DNA from: an uncultured Gemmatimonadota bacterium
GTDB taxonomy: Bacteria > Gemmatimonadota > Gemmatimonadetes > Gemmatimonadales > Gemmatimonadaceae
NCBI GenBank assembly: GCA_902826615.1
Contig: CADEFN010000007.1
Span: 291,830 to 355,829 of the forward strand
Length of the DNA: 64,000 nucleotides
Direction: 5' to 3'
Below the pieces are notes generated by a model that had not been told where the DNA came from, searched no databases, and was given only the letters and a program-made list of their open reading frames with translations. This document shows positions 19,831 through 29,095 of the stretch, piece after piece (the stretch's first letter is position 1; each line of letters starts with the position of its first letter). Both the position numbers and the translations under genes were made by a program.

Positions 19831-20877
19831 CTACTCTTCTGTTACCTCGACGTCGGCCACCGTTTCTACCCGCTTGAGACCGAGAAGCACCTTCACCTTC
19901 TCGTCGATCTCACCCATCATCGCGGGGTTGTCCTTCAGGAAGAGCTTGGCATTCTCACGACCCTGGCCAATGCGCTGCCCGTTGTAGCTATACCAAGCGC
20001 CAGACTTCTCGATAATTCCCGCCTCCGATCCGATGTCGACCAGGAGCGAGGTATGCGAGATACCCTCGGCATACATGATGTCGAACTCCGCCTGTTTGAA
20101 GGGGGGAGCGACCTTGTTCTTTACGACTTTGACACGCACCTGCGACCCGACCACCTCTTCCTTGTCCTTGACCGGACCGATGCGTCGAATATCGAGGCGA
20201 AGTGATGCGTAGAACTTGAGTGCCTTGCCGCCCGTGGTGGTCTCGGGGTTGCCGAACATGACGCCGATCTTCTCGCGGAGCTGGTTGATGAAGACAACCG
20301 AGGTCCGAGAGCGTGCGATGGCGCCGGTCAGCTTTCGCAGGGCCTGACTCATAAGACGAGCCTGCAACCCGACGTGCGAGTCACCCATGTCACCCTCGAT
20401 TTCCGCCTTCGGTACCAGGGCAGCAACCGAGTCAATCACGATGACGTCTACCGCACCCGACCGAACCAGAATTTCGCAAATCTCGAGCGCCTGCTCTCCG
20501 GTGTCCGGCTGCGACACGAGGAGGTTCTCCACGTCGACGCCAAGCTTCTTCGCGTAGTCGATGTCGAGGGCATGCTCGGCGTCGATGAAGGCGGCCACAC
20601 CGCCGGCCCGCTGCGCATTGGCCACGACGTGCAAACACAGCGTGGTCTTGCCGCTCGACTCCGGACCGTAGATCTCCGTGATACGACCCCGAGGCACACC
20701 ACCGATGCCAATGGCGGCATCGAGGTTGATCGCGCCAGTGGGGATTGATTCGATACGAACACGCGCGGACTCATTGCCCATGCGCATGATCGCACCCTTG
20801 CCGCAGTTCTTCTCGATCTGCGAGATGGCCAGACCCAATGCCTTTCTGCGGTCGTCCTGCAGTGCTGAAACCGCCAT
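19831..20877 (-). CDS. recA: Recombinase RecA
   Basis: A 348-residue RecA that forms filaments on ssDNA for strand exchange and LexA cleavage. Walker [10 protein letters not shown] at 71-79, Walker [11 protein letters not shown], the L2 loop [22 protein letters not shown], and a C-terminal acidic tail (DVEVTEE). GGGTGA precedes the ATG. A perfect short palindrome lies 40 bp upstream (see next entry). recX follows on the same strand. Confidence 0.99.
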   Translation of the reverse strand: MAVSALQDDRRKALGLAISQIEKNCGKGAIMRMGNESARVRIESIPTGAINLDAAIGIGGVPRGRITEIYGPESSGKTTLCLHVVANAQRAGGVAAFIDAEHALDIDYAKKLGVDVENLLVSQPDTGEQALEICEILVRSGAVDVIVIDSVAALVPKAEIEGDMGDSHVGLQARLMSQALRKLTGAIARSRTSVVFINQLREKIGVMFGNPETTTGGKALKFYASLRLDIRRIGPVKDKEEVVGSQVRVKVVKNKVAPPFKQAEFDIMYAEGISHTSLLVDIGSEAGIIEKSGAWYSYNGQRIGQGRENAKLFLKDNPAMMGEIDEKVKVLLGLKRVETVADVEVTEE

Positions 20878-20916
20878 GCGTCACCCAGTGGTGTGGTGTG
20901 GTCTTGAGGCCACCGA

Positions 20917-20929
20917 GTACAGAATGTAC
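20917..20929. promoter_or_regulatory. Palindrome GTACA-N3-TGTAC upstream of recA, candidate SOS box
   Basis: Perfect 5+5 inverted repeat 40-52 bp before the recA ATG. On the minus strand its first half contains TACATT, a plausible -10 box, so a bound repressor would block recA transcription. The GTAC...GTAC half-sites recall LexA sites of other phyla, with different spacing. lexA is not in the window. Confidence 0.4.
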
Positions 20930-20985
20930 GCGGTGGAGTGGAGGAAAACGAACCCCGAACAAAGTACGAAGGTAATGCCTTGCTC

Positions 20986-21360
20986 TCAAGCACGACTTTT
21001 TACATCAAACGCGTTTTCCACATGCCGTACACGAACCCTGTCGCCCTCCACCAGCACCCCGACAACGTCAAAGCGGTAACTCTCACCGGGGCGACCGTGA
21101 CGATCGATCCAGGTCTCGGCGGATCGGCTTAACTCCATCTGTTTCTTCCAGTTAACCGCGTGAACGGGTCCGCCAAAATCGGCACCGGAGCGTGTCTTTA
21201 CTTCCACGAAGGCGATAAGACTGTCGCGTTGAGCCACCAGATCGATGTCTCGGCGACCTGAGCGGTAGCGGCGCTGGAGCACGCGCCAACCCCGCCGCAC
21301 AAGCCATCGTTCGGCGATTCGCTCTCCGGTTATTCCGAGTTTCTGTGTCCGGGTCGTCAC
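20986..21360 (-). CDS. YraN family (UPF0102) endonuclease-fold protein
   Basis: A 124-residue member of the UPF0102 family with the restriction-endonuclease-like core: GERIAERWLVRRGWRVLQRRYR, then RRDIDLVAQRDSLIAFVEVKTR (D, E-x-K type active site). Homologues are widespread and often lie near recombination or ribosomal-protein genes; the molecular role is undefined. The start is GTG, with TATCGT 6 nt upstream and no ribosome-binding site. It sits 108 bp upstream of recA on the same strand. Confidence 0.88.
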   Translation of the reverse strand: MTTRTQKLGITGERIAERWLVRRGWRVLQRRYRSGRRDIDLVAQRDSLIAFVEVKTRSGADFGGPVHAVNWKKQMELSRSAETWIDRHGRPGESYRFDVVGVLVEGDRVRVRHVENAFDVKSRA

Positions 21361-21430
21361 GGACCGACGATAGCGCCACTCTCCGCGGGCTCTATCATCG
21401 TTTTGTCCCCACTGGTGTCAAAAACGCGGT

Positions 21431-23731
21431 TTAGAGCTCGTCGCGTCCCGCAATGCGGTCCAGGTCATCCAACCCAACGAGGATCTCGCGCGGTTTGGAG
21501 CCATTGGAGGGACCCAGTATTCCCGCCGAGTGCAGCTGATCAATGATGCGCGCGGCGCGGCCATAGCCGATGCCCAACCGCCGCTGCAGCAGCGATGTAG
21601 ACCCGAGCTGATGCTGGATGCAGGTCTCCCCGGCCTTGCGAAAGAGGGGGTCACGTCGCTCATCGCTCCCTTCCCCGTTCTCCTCCCCGTCATCCTCGCG
21701 ATCCAGCTCCTCCTGCTGCTTCATCTCGGCGATGATGTCGCGACTTTCGGCAGTCAGGTCCTGACCACGCGCCTCGAGCAGCGCCTTGCGCGCTTCCTTG
21801 CGCGCGTCGAACCACTGCGTGAGTCGCTCGGTGTCGTCACCCGGTATGTAGGCACCCTGCAGCCGCTGCGGCTCCGACTTGCCGGGCGGAATGAAGAGCA
21901 TGTCGCCATTGCCGAGCAGGGACTCTGCTCCCATGCCGTCAATGATGGTGCGGCTGTCGATCTGCGACGCCACGCGAAAGGCAATGCGGCTCGGGAAGTT
22001 CGCCTTGATGAGCCCCGTGATGACATTCACACTCGGCCGCTGCGTGGCGAGGATGATGTGGATGCCGATCGCCCGGGCCTTCTGAGCGAGCATGGCCAGT
22101 GGCGTTTCCACTTCGGCCTGCACCGTCATCATGAGGTCCGCCAGTTCGTCGATGACCAGGACGACGTATGGCAGCAGGCCCTCGGTGTACTCACGACGTT
22201 CAAAGGCCACGTCCACGCGACGTGGATGCACCAGGGGTGCGCCGTCAACCACGCGTTTGTTGAACTCCTGCAGGTTGCGGGCACCGTTGGCGGCGAGCAG
22301 CTCATAGCGCCGCTGCATTTCCTGCACCGCCCACTTGAGCACGTAGGCTGCGTCCCGGTTGTCGGTGATCACCTTGTGCAGCAGGTGCGGCAACGAGTTG
22401 TACACCGACAACTCGACCATCTTGGGGTCGACCATCAGGAACTTGAGCGTCGCCGGCGTATGCCGGTACACGAGGCTGGTGATGATGGTGTTCACACAGA
22501 CCGACTTTCCCGAACCCGTGGCACCGGCAATGAGGAGGTGCGGCATCTTGGCGAGGTCGGCGACGACCACCCCTCCCTCCAGATCCTTGCCTAACGCGAT
22601 AGGCAGCGCCATGCGCGCCGAGTGAAAGTCGGCCGACTCGACCAGTTCACGGAAGCCGACCACCTGCGGTGTGGGATTGGGCACTTCCACCCCCACAGCG
22701 CCACGTCCCGGGATGGGCGCCACCACCCGTATGCTCGCGGCTCGCATGGCAAGCGCCAGATCGTTTGACAGGTTGGCAAACTGCCGCACCTTCACCCCGG
22801 GCGCCGGTTCGATCTCGAACTGCGTGACGACGGGCCCCACGGTCTGGCCGACCAGCTCGCCATCGACCTTGAAGGTGCGGAGCGCGTCCATGAGCTTTTG
22901 CCCCATGGCGTCGAGCTCACGCCGACCCACATCGCGGGCCTCCACCGGCGCCGGCGTCAGCAGATCGGGAGATGGCAGCACATCCTGCAGCACGTCCTCG
23001 CCCGGCATCACGAGCGGCACCCTCGGCGCCTCCTCGGGCGGCTGCGGCGCGGGGGCCTTGGCCTTCTTTTCACGCTTTTTCCGCTGCAGGGCCAGATCAT
23101 CCTGCGCCTCAGCGAGTTCAGCGGGCATCTGGCGCGCCACGTCGGGCCCGGAGAATCCCGGTACGGCCGGCATCTCCTCTGGTGGGGGCTCCAGCTGCGT
23201 GGCGAGGGGAACGGCGGGCTTGGCGGTTCCCGCCCGGTGACCGATGATGGCACGAACCGGGTTCCAGCGCAGTGTCCAGGCCATGAGCGCACTGGTGGTG
23301 AGCGCCAGCACGAGCCACCCGCCCGCCGAGCCTAACGCACGCTGGATGTAAAACGCGAGAAATCCGCCCCACAACCCCGCCGGCGACCCCGGTGCGTTAG
23401 GCACCTCCGACGCCAGGCCGATTCCGAGCGGAAGCAGGAACATGGCGCCACCCACAAAGAGCAGCCAGCGCCGGTCGCTTTCCTCGGGAATCCGCCGCAG
23501 TAACCGCAACCCGTGGAGCAAGGGAAGCAGCGGCAGCAGCCACGATGCCGGCGCGCCGAAGAACCCCTGCATTCCCTGCTTGAGGCAGGCACCAACGGGA
23601 CCGAAGATGCCCCCGGCGTTGAGGCACCCTTCCAGCAGGTCCGTCTGCTGGAACGCCAGCGCCCCGGCCAGAAAAACGGCAAGGAGGATGAGCGCGATGC
23701 CCGCAATTTCGCGGCGGACCGCCTCACTCAT
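21431..23731 (-). CDS. ftsK: DNA translocase FtsK
   Basis: A 766-residue DNA pump coordinating chromosome dimer resolution with division. The N-terminal ~170 residues hold four or five hydrophobic helices. A short Pro/Glu/Lys-rich linker follows, then the alpha/beta motor (VEVPN..., Walker A GATGSGKSV near residue 400, VLVIDELADLMM, ATQRPSVNVITG). The C-terminal gamma winged helix has STSLLQRRLGIGYGRAARIIDQL. The ATG at 23731 (MSEAVRREIAG) lies one base after the comB stop; a longer frame from 23953 overlaps comB and was rejected. Confidence 0.97.
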   Translation of the reverse strand: MSEAVRREIAGIALILLAVFLAGALAFQQTDLLEGCLNAGGIFGPVGACLKQGMQGFFGAPASWLLPLLPLLHGLRLLRRIPEESDRRWLLFVGGAMFLLPLGIGLASEVPNAPGSPAGLWGGFLAFYIQRALGSAGGWLVLALTTSALMAWTLRWNPVRAIIGHRAGTAKPAVPLATQLEPPPEEMPAVPGFSGPDVARQMPAELAEAQDDLALQRKKREKKAKAPAPQPPEEAPRVPLVMPGEDVLQDVLPSPDLLTPAPVEARDVGRRELDAMGQKLMDALRTFKVDGELVGQTVGPVVTQFEIEPAPGVKVRQFANLSNDLALAMRAASIRVVAPIPGRGAVGVEVPNPTPQVVGFRELVESADFHSARMALPIALGKDLEGGVVVADLAKMPHLLIAGATGSGKSVCVNTIITSLVYRHTPATLKFLMVDPKMVELSVYNSLPHLLHKVITDNRDAAYVLKWAVQEMQRRYELLAANGARNLQEFNKRVVDGAPLVHPRRVDVAFERREYTEGLLPYVVLVIDELADLMMTVQAEVETPLAMLAQKARAIGIHIILATQRPSVNVITGLIKANFPSRIAFRVASQIDSRTIIDGMGAESLLGNGDMLFIPPGKSEPQRLQGAYIPGDDTERLTQWFDARKEARKALLEARGQDLTAESRDIIAEMKQQEELDREDDGEENGEGSDERRDPLFRKAGETCIQHQLGSTSLLQRRLGIGYGRAARIIDQLHSAGILGPSNGSKPREILVGLDDLDRIAGRDEL

Positions 23732-23732
23732 C

Positions 23733-24479
23733 TCAACGCCCCCGGTCGGTCCCCAGCCGCGTGACTTGCCGGTCGGCGTAAACGGGAACCACAGGGTGGG
23801 CATCGAGCGCTGCACAGGCGGCCAGGTCATCCCCAAAACCGGCTTCGGCGAGGCGGAGCCCGTGCGACGCGTCCTGGAACAGCGATGGGAGATCACGTGC
23901 ATACCGACGCTCGAGCACCATCGCGGCACGTGCCGCATCGCTGAGCGTGGCACTCGTCAGGCGGCGCGACAGGGCCCGGAGCATGCGTCCGGCGCACACG
24001 GCGTCCTCCAGCGAAAACTGGCGTTCGCTGCCAGCACAGACGAGCGCAATATCCACGTCGCCCCGCGCTGCCGTACGCAGAACCGTCACCACCGCCGAGA
24101 AGTTCACAAAGGACCCGACGATCACCTCACGCGCGCCCTGAATCGACGCCAGGGCGGCCGTGCCATTGGTGGTGGTGAGCAGGATCGTCTTCCCCTCCAC
24201 CGCTTCGCGCGTGAATTCGAGGGGAGAATTGCCGAGGTCGAAGCCCGGAATCGCGCGCATCCGGCGTTCACCGGCCAGGATCACGTCGCCACGCTCAAAC
24301 GATTTCGAGCGCGTCACGACATCGTCGGCGCTGTCGAAGGGAATGATGGCGCGGGCACCATGAGACAGCGCCGTCGCCATGGTGGTCGACGCACGCAGCA
24401 CGTCGATGACAACCACGACGCGGCCATGCCACTCGGCCGGCGGGAGAACCGTCGGCCCAAAAAACACATCGACCTTCAA
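23733..24479 (-). CDS. comB: 2-phosphosulfolactate phosphatase-like protein (ComB)
   Basis: ComB-family phosphatase of 248 residues. The family acts on 2-phospho-3-sulfolactate in archaeal coenzyme M synthesis and is also found in many bacteria. Motifs: VVVIDVLRASTTM (18-30), GERRMRAIPGFDLGNSP and TTTNGT. It starts with TTG two bases after the accC stop and ends one base before ftsK, so it is clearly co-transcribed with both. No comA or comC homologue is in the window, so sulfolactate production or another phosphoester may be the true role. Confidence 0.88.
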   Translation of the reverse strand: MKVDVFFGPTVLPPAEWHGRVVVVIDVLRASTTMATALSHGARAIIPFDSADDVVTRSKSFERGDVILAGERRMRAIPGFDLGNSPLEFTREAVEGKTILLTTTNGTAALASIQGAREVIVGSFVNFSAVVTVLRTAARGDVDIALVCAGSERQFSLEDAVCAGRMLRALSRRLTSATLSDAARAAMVLERRYARDLPSLFQDASHGLRLAEAGFGDDLAACAALDAHPVVPVYADRQVTRLGTDRGR

Positions 24480-24481
24480 AG

Positions 24482-25840
<1,359 letters not shown>

Positions 25841-25861
25841 GAGGAGAGTGAAACGAGCCGG

Positions 25862-27043
25862 CTATGCGGTTTCGTCGGTCTCGAAATCGTTCCACGAGTT
25901 GTCGCTGGAGCCGGCCACACCCTGAACTCGCAGCGCGAATTCGTTGGGATTGCTGGCATAGAACAGCGCGTTCTCGTACGAGATGACGCCCTTGGAATAC
26001 CACGACATGAGCGACTGGTCGAAGCTCTGCATGCCGTATTGAATGGTGCCTTCCTTGATGAGATCGGGGATGTTCAGCGTCTTGCTGACATCGCGAATCT
26101 GTTCCCGAACCGCGGCGGTGTTGATGAGCACCTCGCTGGCCGGCACACGACCCGGACGGTCGGAACGCGGCACGAGGCGCAGCGAGATAACCGCCGCCAG
26201 CGCGCTCGAGAGTGCAAACCGGACCTCGTTCTGCTGGTGAGGCGGGTAGAACGAGAGAATACGGTTGATCGTCTGGGTGGCGTCTGTCGTGTGCAGCGTG
26301 CTGAAGACCAGGTGCCCGGTGTCGGCCGCCTTGAGCGCGGTATCCAGCGTGTCGAGATCGCGAATTTCGCCGATCAGAATCACGTCGGGGTCCTGACGCA
26401 GCACGCGCCGAAGTGCCTGCACAAAGCTGCCGGTGTCGATACCGACTTCGCGCTGATTGATGTGGCACTTCACGTCCCGATGCAGAAACTCGATCGGGTC
26501 CTCGATGGTGATGATGTTGGCATATCGCTGCTCGTTCATCACCTGGATCATGGACGCCAGCGCCGTCGACTTGCCCGAGCCCGTCACACCGGTGACCAGC
26601 ACCAGCCCGCGGGGCAGAAGCGCGATCTCTTCCACGATCGGCGGCAGGTTGAGCTCCAGAATCGACTTGGCCTGGTGGGGAACCGTCCGGATGGCGAAGG
26701 CAATCGTGCCGCGCTGCTGGTAGGCGTTGACGCGGAAGCGCCCGATCCCGGGCACACCGGTCGCGAAATCGGCCTCGCGAAACTCGGCGAACTCCTTCAC
26801 CTGTTTCGGGCTCATGAGCTCCTTGGCGAGCGTGCTCATGTCCTCGGGTCGCAGCGCCGGCAGCGGCAGCGGCGACAGATCGCCGTTGACACGCAGTGTC
26901 GGTGGCCGACCAACTTTCAAATGCAGGTCAGAGGCCGATACCTGCACCATCTGCTGCAGGATGGCCTTGAGGTTGAAGGCGGCACGCGGGACCGGCCCGA
27001 GGGCCGACGGTGTGCCTTCCGTTGCGAGCGGTGTGCTACCCAT
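25862..27043 (-). CDS. pilT: PilT-type secretion/retraction ATPase
   Basis: A 393-residue hexameric ATPase of the type IV pilus retraction family. The N-terminal PAS-like part has SASDLHLKVGRPPTLRVNG. Walker A GVTGSGKST lies near residue 155; the Asp box ITIEDPIEFLH, Walker B IGEIRDLDT and His box TLHT follow, with the AIRNLIRE-like helix (AVREQIRDVSKTLNIPDLI) toward the end. The ATG at 27043 overlaps the accB stop by 8 nt, and accC follows. No other pilus gene is in the window. An acidic C-terminal tail (about 20 residues) is extra. Confidence 0.93.
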   Translation of the reverse strand: MGSTPLATEGTPSALGPVPRAAFNLKAILQQMVQVSASDLHLKVGRPPTLRVNGDLSPLPLPALRPEDMSTLAKELMSPKQVKEFAEFREADFATGVPGIGRFRVNAYQQRGTIAFAIRTVPHQAKSILELNLPPIVEEIALLPRGLVLVTGVTGSGKSTALASMIQVMNEQRYANIITIEDPIEFLHRDVKCHINQREVGIDTGSFVQALRRVLRQDPDVILIGEIRDLDTLDTALKAADTGHLVFSTLHTTDATQTINRILSFYPPHQQNEVRFALSSALAAVISLRLVPRSDRPGRVPASEVLINTAAVREQIRDVSKTLNIPDLIKEGTIQYGMQSFDQSLMSWYSKGVISYENALFYASNPNEFALRVQGVAGSSDNSWNDFETDETA

Positions 27044-27542
27044 TGGGATCGACGCGGAAAAGGACTTGGCCGTATTCCACCGGGTGCGCATCCTGCGCGC
27101 TGACCTCCTTCACTACCCCGGTGACCTCTGCCTCGATCTCGTTCATGATCTTCATGGCTTCGATGATGCAGAGAACCTGTCCTTTAGAGACGCGCGATCC
27201 CACCGATACGTAAGGCTTGGCACCCGGTTCGGGTGCACCGTAATACGTCCCCACCATGGGGGACTTGACCTCGAGAAGGTTGCTTTTGGGGGGTTCCGGC
27301 CTGGGGGCCTCTCCATCCGAAATGGCAGGAACGCCTTCCGCCGGTGTCGCTCGAGCGACCGGCGCTATCGCCGGGACCATCGCCGCCACGGGCACCGGAG
27401 CCGGGATCTGCACTGCCCCCCGCTGCTGCGGGGTCTTGGAAATGCGGATCTTCATCCCCTTGTCCGACGAAATCTCGACCGAGTCAACCGATGAACCGTC
27501 GAGCATTTCGATGAGCTTCTTGACGTAGCGAAGGTCGATCAT
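27036..27542 (-). CDS. accB: Biotin carboxyl carrier protein of acetyl-CoA carboxylase
   Basis: A 168-residue BCCP. The N-terminal helix pair MIDLRYVKKLIEMLDGSSVDSVEI is typical. A Pro/Ala-rich swinging linker spans about residues 40-90. The C-terminal biotinyl domain has SPMVGTYY and EAMKIMNE, where Lys near residue 130 is biotinylated. It lies 27 nt after the Xaa-Pro peptidase gene and overlaps pilT by 8 nt. Confidence 0.97.
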   Translation of the reverse strand: MIDLRYVKKLIEMLDGSSVDSVEISSDKGMKIRISKTPQQRGAVQIPAPVPVAAMVPAIAPVARATPAEGVPAISDGEAPRPEPPKSNLLEVKSPMVGTYYGAPEPGAKPYVSVGSRVSKGQVLCIIEAMKIMNEIEAEVTGVVKEVSAQDAHPVEYGQVLFRVDPNG

Positions 27543-27569
27543 GGCCTTTTGGTAGAAGCCAACGCCGGT

Positions 27570-28661
27570 TCAGGGGGTGAGTTCGACGAGCGCTCGCGGA
27601 TACTCCGTGAGCAACTCCACCCCTCCCGACGTGACGTAGACATCATCCTCAATGCGGACCCCACCCCAACCCGGAACATAAACGCCCGGCTCGATAGTAA
27701 CGACAGATCCGATCGGCAACGAGTCCTCCGAGAGCCTCGAAAGTCTCGGACTCTCATGGACTTCTAATCCGAGGCCGTGGCCAAGGCCGTGCCCGAACCC
27801 TGCGCCATGGCCCCCTGCTTCGATCAGGTCGCGGGCCGTCGCGTCGGCGGCCTTCCCGGTAATGCCGGCCCGAATACCGGCCAGAGCGGCCTCCTGGGCC
27901 CGTCTGACGAGGTCGTGGACCACGCGCTGTCGCTCGGAGGCGGCGCCGACGACAAATGTCCGCGTCACGTCGGAGCAATACCCCTGCACCGTCGCCCCGA
28001 AATCGAGCAGGAGAAAGTCGCCCGGCCCGATCACACGATTGGAGGCCCGCGCATGGGGCAGCGCCGCACGCTCGCCCGAGGCCACGATGGGAGGGAACGG
28101 GTGAGCCTCACTCCCCCGGCTACGGAGTTCGGACTCCAGGATACCGCACACCTCGAGCTCGGTGAGCCCCGCACGCACCTGTGGGAGGGTGGCGGCGAGG
28201 GCGTCCATGGCCACCACGCCGGCAAGGCGAATCAAATCCCGCTCCCCGGGATCCTTCACCATTCGGGACGACTCGACCAGATCCAAGGTCGGCCGCCAAT
28301 GCCACCGATCCCCCTGCTCCAGACAACGCTGAAAGTCCCGATGCATCAGGTGCGCCGATTCGAACCCGATCGCCTTGACCTGAATGTCTCTCGAAAGCAC
28401 CTCCCACAGTCCCTTCCAGAGCGAGGCGGCTTCGATTCGAACCGTGGTGCCGGTAAAGCACTCGTCAGCGGTCTGCGTTTCGTACCGGAAGTCCGTGATG
28501 AGCGTGACGTCGCGTTGCGACACGACCACCAGCGCGGTGGAGCCGGAAAAGCCGGTCAGGTACCGCGCATTCGGAAGGCTGACGATCAGGAGGGCATCGA
28601 GGTGGTCGTGCACGAGCCGAGCCCGCAGGCCCTCGATTCGACCCACCGGTCGACTGATCAC
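27570..28661 (-). CDS. M24B metallopeptidase (Xaa-Pro aminopeptidase/dipeptidase)
   Basis: A 363-residue cytoplasmic pita-bread peptidase releasing residues next to proline. An N-terminal creatinase-like domain (to about 130) precedes the catalytic domain, whose metal ligands are visible in order: Asp in LLLDFGATVQGYCSDVTRTF (both Asp), His in GLEVHESP after GHGLGHGLG, Glu in TIEPGVYVPGWGG and Glu in VRIEDDV. In many bacteria this gene sits between aroQ and accB, exactly as here. The ATG overlaps the aroQ stop by 4 nt. Confidence 0.93.
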   Translation of the reverse strand: MISRPVGRIEGLRARLVHDHLDALLIVSLPNARYLTGFSGSTALVVVSQRDVTLITDFRYETQTADECFTGTTVRIEAASLWKGLWEVLSRDIQVKAIGFESAHLMHRDFQRCLEQGDRWHWRPTLDLVESSRMVKDPGERDLIRLAGVVAMDALAATLPQVRAGLTELEVCGILESELRSRGSEAHPFPPIVASGERAALPHARASNRVIGPGDFLLLDFGATVQGYCSDVTRTFVVGAASERQRVVHDLVRRAQEAALAGIRAGITGKAADATARDLIEAGGHGAGFGHGLGHGLGLEVHESPRLSRLSEDSLPIGSVVTIEPGVYVPGWGGVRIEDDVYVTSGGVELLTEYPRALVELTP

Positions 28662-29095
28662 GCCTCGCGCAGGTTCGCGACCAGCCCCCGCAGCGCCAGC
28701 TCATAGCCCGCTGCACCAAACCCACAGATCACCGCACGTGCCCCTGCGGCGAGGGTGGAGTGGCGACGCTCTGGCTCACGCGCGTAAATATTGGTGAGAT
28801 GCACCTCGACGTACGGCACCGCGACAGACGCAAAGGCGTCCCGGATGGCGAGGCTTGTATGTGAGTAGGCCCCCGCGTTGATCAGCGCACCATCGGCGCG
28901 ACCGCGGAGGCCCTGAACGGCTGTGACCAGCTCCCCTTCCCCGTTCCACTGCCCGCACTCCACTTCAACTCCCAGTTCCGCGCCGACTCGTTGTAACCCG
29001 GCGTCGATGTCAGCGAGTGACGTCGTGCCGTAGAGTGCGGGTTCTCGAATGCCTAACAGGTTGAGATTGGGACCGTGGAGTACGGCAATTCTCAC
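28658..29095 (-). CDS. aroQ: 3-dehydroquinate dehydratase, type II
   Basis: A 145-residue dodecameric enzyme for step three of the shikimate pathway. It shows HGPNLNLLGIREPALYG (active-site Arg and Tyr), QWNGEGELV, ALINAGAYSHTSLAIRDA and EVHLTNIYAREPERRHS. It starts with GTG overlapping the TGA of the TPR gene (GTGA). It heads the conserved aroQ-peptidase-accB block. Confidence 0.96.
   Translation of the reverse strand: MRIAVLHGPNLNLLGIREPALYGTTSLADIDAGLQRVGAELGVEVECGQWNGEGELVTAVQGLRGRADGALINAGAYSHTSLAIRDAFASVAVPYVEVHLTNIYAREPERRHSTLAAGARAVICGFGAAGYELALRGLVANLREA

Noticed and set aside
19640..19987. Plus-strand open frame beginning with Val-Leu-Leu repeats
   Set aside because: It is the 9-bp minisatellite read in one frame and then runs antisense through the recA 3' end; there is no start context or protein-like composition.
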